Part shown: one piece after another, positions 1-4,948 of the stretch | How positions within the stretch are numbered: the stretch's first letter is position 1 | Layout: the number at the start of each line of letters is the position of its first letter | NCBI GenBank assembly: GCA_004299215.1 | Contig: SCTD01000004.1 | Coordinates: 1 to 5,040, forward strand | DNA: 5,040 nucleotides | Reading direction: 5' to 3' | Origin: Frankiales bacterium | GTDB taxonomy: Bacteria; Actinomycetota; Actinomycetes; Mycobacteriales; SCTD01 | Made by a program: the position numbers and the translations under genes | Notes under the pieces: model-generated | Databases searched by the model: none | What the model was told of the DNA's origin: nothing | The model's input: only the letters and a program-made list of their open reading frames with translations

Positions 1-23
1 TGCAGGCCCGCCGGGACCGCTAG
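1..23 (+). CDS. possible C-terminal end of an upstream plus-strand gene
   Basis: In the third plus frame the first bases read as codons ending Q-A-R-R-D-R followed by TAG at 21-23. All six complete codons end in G or C, as in the real genes here, while the other two plus frames are less biased. If real, this gene converges on the sigma-like gene whose stop lies at 40-42, leaving a 16-bp gap. A small imperfect hairpin (GGCCC at 5-9 against GGG-A-CC at 13-18, with one bulged A) sits just past the stop of the sigma-like gene and could help end its transcript. Six codons are too few to identify a product or be sure of a gene. Confidence 0.2.
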
Positions 24-39
24 AACCCGATCAGCAGAG

Positions 40-1410
40 TCAGGCGGTCGCGTCGTACGCCGCCTCGGCGGTCTGGGCGCCGTCGGACGCGCGGATCGTG
101 TGCCGTCCCGGCAGGTTGTTCGGGTCCTGGGCGGTGATCTCGCCGGTGAAGCGGCCGCGGGCGTCGGCGACCACGACCGACTGCGAGCCCGTGGGCGCGC
201 CGGTCGGGTCGAGGTACTCGACGAGCACCTCGCCGCCGGGGGTCCAGCCGGTGCCGTTCACGGTGAGCGTCGCGCCGTTCGGGCCGGAGGCGGGGTCGAC
301 GGTGAGCGTCAGCGGGTCGACGGCCGGCGCCGGCGAGGGGGACGGCGTCGGGGAGGGCGACGGCGACGGCGGGATCACGAAGACCGAGGTCTGGGGGGCG
401 GGTGCCTGCACCGCCGGCGGGCTCACCAGCACCTGCGGCGGCCGAGAGGGCGGCTGCACCAGCTGGACGTCCTCGGCAGCCCGGCCGGTGTCACCGAGCA
501 GCGCGCCGACGCCGCCGGTGCGGCTGAGCAGGATGCCGAGGCCCAGCCCGAGCATCCCGGCGACGACCAGGGCGAGCAGCACCAGCAGCGGCGAGAGGAG
601 CCGAGGCTCCTCGTCGTCGTCCCAGTAGTCCTCCTCCCCGTCGGCGGCGACGAGGGCGGCGGCGGAGGGCAGCACGGCGTACGCCTGGGCCTCCACGCGG
701 CCGAGCACACCGACCCGGTCGGCCTCCGGCAGCGCGATGACGGTGAGCCCGCTGAGCAGCTGGTGCGCCCGCTGCTGGCCGTCGGTGACCTCGCGGCAGG
801 CGTCGCAGGACAGCGCGTGCCGCCGGACGGTGGCGTCGCGGGCGGCCACCGGACCGCCCTCGCCGATCCGGGCCAGCGCCCCGAGGTCGGCCTGGTGAGC
901 CGGCACGGCGAGGGCGGGCTCGTCGTCGACCAGCGGCAGGAAGGCCAGCCGCGCGCGCCCGACGACCTCCATCGCACCGTGCTCGTCCGTGCCGAGCGCC
1001 GCGCCGACCGAGGTCGCGGGCAGGTCGTAGGAGTCGCGCAGCAGCAGGGCGACGCGCTCGCGCTCGGGCAGCTCGTCGAGCGCCTCGGCCAGGACCTGCT
1101 GGTCCTCGTCGACGGACAGCACCCCGCCACCCAGCGGCAGGTCGGCACTGCGCGTGGCGACCCGGCGACCGAGCGCCCGGGCCCGGGCGAACCACCAGCC
1201 GACCGCGTCGTCGACGGTCTCCGGGCGGGCGGCGACCACCTCGACCAGGTCCACCGCGCTCTCCTCGACCACCTGCACCGCGGCGTCGGCGTCGCAGCCG
1301 ATCCGGCGCACCGCGTCGTGGACGCGGTCGGCGTGCACGCGGATGGCGGCGACGAGGTCCTCGGCGGCGACCCCGGTCGGGACACCGGCCGGCCGGGTCA
1401 GCTCTGCCAC
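40..1410 (-). CDS. membrane-anchored sigma-70-like / anti-sigma zinc-finger fusion with extracellular Ig-like domain
   Basis: A 456-residue protein that looks like an ECF-type sigma factor fused to its own membrane anti-sigma part. Residues about 17-88 resemble sigma region 2 (VHADRVHDAVRR, then ETVDDAVGWWFARARALGRR) but are degenerate: the usual DAEDLVQE-type motif reads DADAAVQVVEE. Residues about 104-160 resemble region 4, with the clear family phrase LDELPERERVALLLRDSYDL and a following helix-turn-helix-like stretch. An HxxxCxxC zinc-finger motif, typical of anti-sigma factors, lies at H198, C202 and C205. An acidic patch (259-268) precedes one transmembrane helix (about 271-295). A Pro/Ser linker (about 320-363) then leads to an IPT/Ig-like beta domain (365-454). 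Expected topology is N-terminus in the cytoplasm and C-terminus outside. The inferred role is transcription or envelope signalling, possibly only as a regulator if region 2 no longer binds DNA. The frame stays open upstream to 1473, but GTG at 1410 is preferred because a -10-like TAGGCT lies 7 nt before it and longer versions would overlap the divergent aldolase gene. Fusions of this general type exist among actinobacterial ECF sigma groups; I cannot assign the group. Confidence 0.8.
   Translation of the reverse strand: MAELTRPAGVPTGVAAEDLVAAIRVHADRVHDAVRRIGCDADAAVQVVEESAVDLVEVVAARPETVDDAVGWWFARARALGRRVATRSADLPLGGGVLSVDEDQQVLAEALDELPERERVALLLRDSYDLPATSVGAALGTDEHGAMEVVGRARLAFLPLVDDEPALAVPAHQADLGALARIGEGGPVAARDATVRRHALSCDACREVTDGQQRAHQLLSGLTVIALPEADRVGVLGRVEAQAYAVLPSAAALVAADGEEDYWDDDEEPRLLSPLLVLLALVVAGMLGLGLGILLSRTGGVGALLGDTGRAAEDVQLVQPPSRPPQVLVSPPAVQAPAPQTSVFVIPPSPSPSPTPSPSPAPAVDPLTLTVDPASGPNGATLTVNGTGWTPGGEVLVEYLDPTGAPTGSQSVVVADARGRFTGEITAQDPNNLPGRHTIRASDGAQTAEAAYDATA
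322..372 (-). repeat. Pro/Ser-rich low-complexity linker coding repeat
   Basis: This stretch encodes residues 347-363 of the sigma-like membrane protein, a PP(SP)n-type run with one Thr and an Ala-Pro end. On the plus strand it reads as irregular GGCGAC and GGGGA units. It follows the transmembrane helix and precedes the Ig-like domain, so it probably acts as an extended spacer across the cell wall. Short imperfect repeats like this can vary in length between strains. Confidence 0.6.
526..600 (-). other. transmembrane segment of the sigma-like fusion protein
   Basis: These codons encode residues about 271-295, a hydrophobic stretch rich in Leu, Val, Gly and Ala (core LLVLLALVVAGMLGLGLGIL). 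It is preceded by a strongly acidic patch and followed by an Arg. It is the only convincing membrane helix in the protein, and it separates the sigma-like and zinc-finger part from the linker and Ig-like domain. Confidence 0.8.
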
Positions 1411-1429
1411 GACTCCTAGCCTATGCGGC
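1411..1429. promoter_or_regulatory. 19-bp bidirectional promoter with shared symmetric -10 element
   Basis: The whole gap between two divergent GTG starts is 19 bp. TAGCCT (1417-1422) reads toward the aldolase, with 7 nt to GTG at 1430. On the other strand TAGGCT (1423 down to 1418) reads toward the sigma-like gene, with 7 nt to GTG at 1410. Both match the TAnnnT -10 pattern usual in actinomycetes, and the 7-bp core TAGCCTA serves both directions. At this spacing transcription would start at or within a base of each GTG, giving leaderless mRNAs. No good -35 hexamer is visible on either side; any -35 contacts would lie inside the opposite coding region. An AGGAG two bases before the minus-strand GTG is too close to be a normal Shine-Dalgarno. 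Confidence 0.55.
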
Positions 1430-2422
1430 GTGCCCCCGGTTGATCTGCGCAGCGACACGCTCACCCGCCCCACCGACGCGATGCGGGCGGCGATGGCCGG
1501 CGCGGAGGTCGGTGACGACGTCTACGGCGAGGACCCTTCGGTCAACCGGCTCGAGGAGCAGGTCGCCGACCTGTTCGGTCACGAGGCGGCGGTCCTCGTG
1601 CCGAGCGGCACGATGGGCAACCAGATCGGTCTGCGCCTGCTGGTGCCGCCGGCCGAGGAGCTGGTCTGCGACGCCGACTCGCACGTCGTGACCTACGAGC
1701 ACGGCGCGCCCGCGCTGCACGGTGGCATCCAGACCCGGACCCTGCCGGGCGGGCTGCTGGATGCCGACGAGGTGGCGGCCTTCCTGCGACCGCCCGGGTG
1801 GGGCACCGTCGCGACCTCCGCGGTGAGCGTCGAGCAGACGCACAACCGGGGCGGGGGAGCGGTGCACCCGCTGCCGGTGCTGCAGCGACTGCGCGAGGTC
1901 ACCGCCGCTGCCGGGGTGGCGATGCACTGCGACGGCGCGCGGATCTGGAACGCGGCGATCGCCTCGGGCACCGACCTCGAGGAGTACGGCCGGCTGTTCG
2001 ACACGCTGTCGGTCTGCCTGAGCAAGGGCCTCGGGGCACCGGTCGGGTCGCTGGTCGTCACCGACGCCACCCGGGCGGCCCGGGCGAGGGTGATGCGCAA
2101 GCGCCTGGGCGGCGGGATGCGGCAGGCAGGGGTCCTCGCGGCCGCGGGGTCGTACGCCCTGGAGCACCACGTCGAGCGGCTGGCCGACGACCACCGGCGG
2201 GCGCAGCTCATCGCCGACGCGCTCGACGTCGGCCCGGTCGACACGAACATCGTCGCGGTGCAGGTCCACGACGCGGTCGCCGTCGCGGCCGCCGCTCGAG
2301 AGCACGGTGTGCTGGTCTCGGTGGTCGGCCCGCGCACGATCCGGCTGGTGACCCACCTGGACGTGGACGACGCCGGCGCCCAGAGGGCGGCCGGCGTCGT
2401 CGGGGAGCTGCTCGCCCGTTAG
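1430..2422 (+). CDS. ltaE: low-specificity L-threonine aldolase (PLP-dependent)
   Basis: Cleaves L-threonine or L-allo-threonine to glycine and acetaldehyde in the cytoplasm, using pyridoxal phosphate. The 330-residue length is normal for this fold-type I family. Family motifs run through the whole protein: VDLRSDTLTRPT at the N-terminus, AEVGDDVYGEDP (25-36), the cofactor-binding SGTMGNQ (59-65), DSHVVTYEHGA with the catalytic-type His85, EQTHNRGGG (135-143), HCDGARIWNA with Asp168 and Arg171, and CLSKGLGAPVGS in which Lys199 should form the Schiff base. A later LGGGMRQAGVLAAAG stretch and RLVTHLDV near the C-terminus are also typical. From memory it aligns closely with the Thermotoga maritima enzyme. 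GTG at 1430 is chosen because it gives the canonical N-terminus and has a -10-like TAGCCT 7 nt upstream; the frame is open further upstream but only over the divergent gene. No key residue is missing. The GlyA serine hydroxymethyltransferase family is excluded by the motifs. Confidence 0.95.
   Translation: MPPVDLRSDTLTRPTDAMRAAMAGAEVGDDVYGEDPSVNRLEEQVADLFGHEAAVLVPSGTMGNQIGLRLLVPPAEELVCDADSHVVTYEHGAPALHGGIQTRTLPGGLLDADEVAAFLRPPGWGTVATSAVSVEQTHNRGGGAVHPLPVLQRLREVTAAAGVAMHCDGARIWNAAIASGTDLEEYGRLFDTLSVCLSKGLGAPVGSLVVTDATRAARARVMRKRLGGGMRQAGVLAAAGSYALEHHVERLADDHRRAQLIADALDVGPVDTNIVAVQVHDAVAVAAAAREHGVLVSVVGPRTIRLVTHLDVDDAGAQRAAGVVGELLAR
2370..2397 (-). terminator. hairpin past the propeller gene stop, inside ltaE
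   Basis: ACGCCGGC (2370-2377) and GCCGGCGT (2390-2397) are perfect inverted arms. Inside them GCCC (2378-2381) pairs with GGGC (2385-2388) around an AGA loop, with one bulged G at 2389. This makes a 12-bp stem starting 22 nt after the TAA of the minus-strand propeller gene. No T-run follows on the minus strand, which is common for actinomycete terminators. It lies wholly in the aldolase coding sequence, so it could be a coding coincidence in GC-rich DNA. Confidence 0.35.
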
Positions 2423-3807
2423 CTCAGGTGGTGCCCCTCGAGCAGGCCGAGGGAGCCGCTCGGGTCGGCGCACCAGGCGCCGTCCATGAACGTCGTCTCG
2501 CCGACGCGGGTGATGCCGTACTGGATCTGCTTGGGCGTGCGGGTGTCGACCGCGCCCTTGCCCTCGGTGTACTCGTAGACGTCGAAGCCGCGGGCCAGGT
2601 CGTTGGCGTAGAGGTACTTCGGGTTCTTGTACTGCTTGGCGCTCCACGTGTCGGCGTCGACCGGCGTGAAGGACGCGACGTCGGCCGGGATGCCGACGCG
2701 GCTGGTGATGTCGACGATCCGGACGCCGGCGGCGTAGCCGGCGTTGGAGAAGGTCGTGCCGGTGGGGCCGTAGTCCAGGACGTGCGCGGTGCAGGTGACG
2801 TTGCCGCTGTTGGTCGTGGAGGTCAGCGAGTCGACCGGCGAGAAGGCGTAGTAGCCGGTCTTCACCGGGACGGCCTCGTTGGTGACGTCGTAGATGTGCA
2901 CGCCGCCGACGTTGCAGACGCCGTTCGCGGCCGCGCCGGCCTGCTCGTCCGTGACGTAGAGGTGCGTCTCGTCGGGGCTCAGGTCGGCACCGTGGCTGAT
3001 GTTGATCGCGGGGTCCAGGATCGTCGTCGAGATGGACGGCTTCGACGGGTCGGTCGTGTCCAGGATCAGCGTCTGGGTGATGGCGGCGCTGTAGGCCCGG
3101 TCGCCCTTGTTGTTGAAGTCGATGTCGTGGCTGGACAGGCCGGTCGGCAGCGGGAGGGTGAAGACCTCCTTGATGGCGCGCACGTTGCGCACGTCCAGCA
3201 CGTTGATGCGGCCGAGCTGCGAACCGGGCGCGTCACCGGCCTTCGGGGTGAGCTCGGAGTCGCTGACGTAGAGCCACTTGCCGCTCGGGTGCAGCGTGGT
3301 GTTGTGGGCGCCGTAGGCGATCGGCGCGAAGCCGACGCTGCGCGGCTTGCGCGGGTTGCTGATGTCGATCGCGATCACGCCGAGCGCGGGGGCGACACGG
3401 GCCTGCTCGAAGCAGACCGCGTCCTTGACGCTGCCGTCGACGCCCAGGAAGACGGTCGTGCCGGTGATCTGCACGTCGTTCTGGCTGACGGGGCACGGCA
3501 GGAAGCCCACCAGCGGCGGCTTGGCCGGGTTGGCGGTCAGGTCGAACAGGCGGAGCCCGCCCATGGAGCCCTGGGCCGGCACGACCGCGTAGTCGCGCTT
3601 CTTGATCGTGACGAACTCGAGGTCGGTGCCGCCGGTGTAGGACCAGTTCGACACCGGGGTCAGGTCGACACCCGTGCCCGAGGCGGGCGTGCCCTGCCGG
3701 CCGGCCTCCTCCGGGAAGGCGACCGAGGGCGCGAGGTCCGCCGAGGCGGCCAGCGGGGCGAGCAGGACGGTGGCGGCTGCCAGCGGCAGCAGGGAGCGAA
3801 GGCGCAT
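2419..3807 (-). CDS. secreted LVIVD-repeat beta-propeller protein
   Basis: A 462-residue exported protein. Residues 1-23 are a Sec-type signal peptide (MRLRSLLPLAAATVLLAPL) ending in the cleavage motif A-S-A before Asp24; no lipobox Cys is present, so it is probably released or held in the wall. About seven LVIVD-like strand motifs recur, as in GLRLFDLT (84-91), GVIAIDIS (143-150), GRINVLDV (199-206), TLILDTTD (246-253), GVHIYDVT (302-309), GVRIVDIT (361-368) and GFDVYEYT (407-414). This predicts a seven-bladed propeller. His168, His227, His272 and His342 sit at matching places before several blades. Five Cys (105, 132, 298, 339, 446) could form two disulfides. No catalytic function can be assigned. 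The family is usually described as LVIVD-repeat or uncharacterised propeller proteins; selenium-binding-protein-like propellers are a more distant alternative. ATG 3807 follows a strong AAGGAGG. The gene lies 34 bp after the DAHP synthase gene on the same strand, and its TAA overlaps the aldolase stop. Confidence 0.85.
   Translation of the reverse strand: MRLRSLLPLAAATVLLAPLAASADLAPSVAFPEEAGRQGTPASGTGVDLTPVSNWSYTGGTDLEFVTIKKRDYAVVPAQGSMGGLRLFDLTANPAKPPLVGFLPCPVSQNDVQITGTTVFLGVDGSVKDAVCFEQARVAPALGVIAIDISNPRKPRSVGFAPIAYGAHNTTLHPSGKWLYVSDSELTPKAGDAPGSQLGRINVLDVRNVRAIKEVFTLPLPTGLSSHDIDFNNKGDRAYSAAITQTLILDTTDPSKPSISTTILDPAINISHGADLSPDETHLYVTDEQAGAAANGVCNVGGVHIYDVTNEAVPVKTGYYAFSPVDSLTSTTNSGNVTCTAHVLDYGPTGTTFSNAGYAAGVRIVDITSRVGIPADVASFTPVDADTWSAKQYKNPKYLYANDLARGFDVYEYTEGKGAVDTRTPKQIQYGITRVGETTFMDGAWCADPSGSLGLLEGHHLS
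2435..2453 (+). terminator. hairpin past the ltaE stop, inside the propeller gene
   Basis: CCCTCG (2435-2440) and CGAGGG (2448-2453) form a perfect 6-bp stem with a 7-nt loop, starting 12 nt after the aldolase TAG. It lies in the last codons of the convergent propeller gene. No T-run follows. The stem is modest, so this is only a candidate. Confidence 0.25.
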
Positions 3808-3831
3808 GGGGCCTCCTTCGCCCCCGGAGGC
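3796..3831 (-). promoter_or_regulatory. strong RBS with Shine-Dalgarno-masking inverted repeats
   Basis: On the minus strand AAGGAGG (3818-3812) lies 4 nt before the ATG of the propeller gene and decides that start. The same bases can pair. GCCTCC (3831-3826) is complementary to the GGAGGC (3816-3811) that contains the Shine-Dalgarno, with a 9-nt loop. GCGAAGG (3821-3815) is complementary to CCTTCGC (3802-3796) just inside the coding region. The two pairings exclude each other, and both hide part of the ribosome site. Confidence 0.5.
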
Positions 3832-3841
3832 GGATCTCCTG

Positions 3842-4864
3842 CTAGACCTTCCGGCCGACCATCGGCGGCAGCTCCCGGCAGGCGGCCGCGAGCTCGTCCA
3901 GCGCCTCGCCGAAGAGCGCCTGCGGGCCGTCGCAGAGGGCGGCCGTCGGGTCGGCGTGCACGTCGATCATCACCGCGTCGGCGCCGACCGCGATCGCGGC
4001 GCGGGTCAGCGGGACCACCAGGTCGCGCTTGCCGGCGCTGTGCGAGGGGTCGACGACGATCGGCAGGTGCGAGAGCGCGTGCACCATCGGCACGGCGCTC
4101 ACGTCGAGGGTGTTGCGGGTGGCGGTCTCGAAGGTCCGGATGCCGCGCTCGCAGAGCACGATGTCGAGGTTGCCGCGCTGGGCGATGTACTCCGCGGCCA
4201 TCAGCCACTCCTCGTACGTCGCCGTCAGCCCGCGCTTGAGCATCACCGGCTTGCGCACGCCGCCGACAGCCTGCAGCAGCGGGAAGTTCTGCATGTTGCG
4301 GGTGCCGATCTGGAGCATGTCGGCGTGCTCGGCGACGACCGCGACGTCCTTGGGGTCGACCACCTCGGTGACGACCGGCAGCCCGGTGCGCTCGCGCGCC
4401 TCGGCCAGGATCTCCAGCCCCTTCACGCCGAGCCCCTGGAAGGCGTACGGCGAGGTGCGCGGCTTGTAGGCGCCGCCCCGCAGCATCGTCGCCCCGGCGG
4501 CCTTGGCCATGTCGGCCGCCTCGAAGGTCTGCTCGGCGGTCTCGACGGCGCACGGCCCGGCGATGAGCACGAAGGTGTCCGGGCCGATGTGGACGTCGCC
4601 GCGCGGGCCGACGGTGATCGTCGAGGCGTCCGGATGGTTCTCCCGGCTGACCAGCTTGTAGGGCTTGGAGACCCGGACGACCTCGACCACGCCGGGCATC
4701 GCCCGCAGGTTGAGGCCCTGGAAGGCCACCACGTCGCCGACCAGGCCGATGATCGTCCGCTGCACGCCGCGGCTGACGAACGCCGAGCCACCGGCGCCCT
4801 CGACCCGGCGGACGACGCCGTCGATCTCCTCTGCGGCAGCGCCGGGGCGCATCACGACGACCAT
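3842..4864 (-). CDS. aroF: 3-deoxy-7-phosphoheptulonate (DAHP) synthase, type I-beta
   Basis: Condenses phosphoenolpyruvate and erythrose 4-phosphate to DAHP, the first committed step of aromatic amino acid synthesis, in the cytoplasm. The 340-residue length matches the family form with an N-terminal ferredoxin-like/ACT-type regulatory domain (about 1-70, opening MVVVMRPGA), which in Thermotoga maritima mediates feedback control. The barrel follows: KPYKLVSRE (67-75), IAGPCAVE with metal ligand Cys105, LRGGAYKPRTSPY (128-140), QIGTRNMQNF (185-194), LKRGL (209-213), LCERGIRTFE (237-246), and VDPSHSAGKRDL with metal ligand His275. The remaining metal positions appear to be Asp301 in IDVH and Asp312. 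Position 301 is Glu in the T. maritima protein, a conservative change. ATG at 4864 gives the exact family N-terminus and has no Shine-Dalgarno; a -10-like TAGCGT lies 7 nt upstream, suggesting a leaderless mRNA. The secreted propeller gene follows after 34 bp and is probably co-transcribed. The symbol aroF follows common usage; aroA or aroG are used elsewhere. Confidence 0.95.
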   Translation of the reverse strand: MVVVMRPGAAAEEIDGVVRRVEGAGGSAFVSRGVQRTIIGLVGDVVAFQGLNLRAMPGVVEVVRVSKPYKLVSRENHPDASTITVGPRGDVHIGPDTFVLIAGPCAVETAEQTFEAADMAKAAGATMLRGGAYKPRTSPYAFQGLGVKGLEILAEARERTGLPVVTEVVDPKDVAVVAEHADMLQIGTRNMQNFPLLQAVGGVRKPVMLKRGLTATYEEWLMAAEYIAQRGNLDIVLCERGIRTFETATRNTLDVSAVPMVHALSHLPIVVDPSHSAGKRDLVVPLTRAAIAVGADAVMIDVHADPTAALCDGPQALFGEALDELAAACRELPPMVGRKV

Positions 4865-4877
4865 GCCGTCGACGCTA
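4865..4877 (-). promoter_or_regulatory. -10 element and leaderless start of the DAHP synthase gene
   Basis: On the minus strand TAGCGT (4877 down to 4872) is followed by exactly 7 nt and then the ATG at 4864. The 7 nt (CGACGGC) contain no Shine-Dalgarno. The spacing puts the transcription start at or next to the A of ATG. No convincing -35 hexamer is seen at 16-18 nt further upstream. Confidence 0.5.
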
Positions 4878-4888
4878 GTCGAGCGTCG
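4870..4888. promoter_or_regulatory. operator-like inverted repeat over the DAHP synthase -10
   Basis: CGACGCT (4870-4876), a 5-nt spacer AGTCG, and AGCGTCG (4882-4888) make a perfect 7-5-7 inverted repeat. It covers the -10-like hexamer of the DAHP synthase gene, so a dimeric repressor bound here would block the promoter. If the mRNA is leaderless the repeat is not transcribed, which favours a DNA site over an RNA hairpin. Seven-base repeats are not rare in DNA this rich in GC, so the position is the main support. Confidence 0.3.
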
Positions 4889-4935
4889 CCTGCAGGCCCG
4901 TCCGGGGCGGTGGTGGATGCCCGCTCGGAGGGGAG

Positions 4936-4948
4936 CAGACTCGGGCAG
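4936..4948 (+). promoter_or_regulatory. possible -10 element before the partial gene
   Basis: CAGACT (4936-4941) keeps the A and final T of the TAnnnT pattern and lies 7 nt before the GTG at 4949, the same distance as in the other three leaderless-looking starts. A purine-rich GGAGGGGAG (4927-4935) is about 13 nt before the GTG, rather far for a Shine-Dalgarno. Either reading supports this start weakly. Confidence 0.3.

Noticed and set aside
100..1419. Plus-strand 439-codon open frame opposite the sigma-like gene
   Set aside because: Arg/Gly/Asp-rich low-complexity product without motifs. The minus-strand frame has clear sigma region 4, zinc-finger and transmembrane features.
1154..1429. N-terminal extension of the threonine aldolase frame upstream of 1430
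   Set aside because: The extension is Ser/Thr/Arg-rich shadow sequence antisense to the sigma-like gene. The family N-terminus begins right at MPPVDLRSDT.
1411..1473. Longer version of the sigma-like protein starting at GTG 1473
   Set aside because: It would overlap the first codons of the divergent aldolase by 44 bp, adds 21 residues without recognisable features, and has less start support than GTG 1410 with its TAGGCT 7 nt upstream.
1421..2647. Minus-strand 408-codon open frame antisense to threonine aldolase
   Set aside because: Composition is typical of a shadow frame (Arg, Gly, His and Pro rich), and it spans the 3' end of the propeller gene in another frame. The aldolase on the other strand is unmistakable.
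1798..4239. Very long plus-strand open frame (813 codons) running through the aldolase, propeller and DAHP synthase regions
   Set aside because: Its product is repetitive Arg/Gly/Ala/Asp-rich sequence with no family motif, and it lies opposite or out of frame with well-recognised genes. Long open shadow frames are expected in DNA this rich in GC.
4891..4900. TGCAGGCCCG occurring at both 1-10 and 4891-4900, as if a flanking direct repeat
   Set aside because: A shared 10-mer is expected several times by chance in 5 kb of GC-rich DNA, and nothing between the copies suggests a mobile element.
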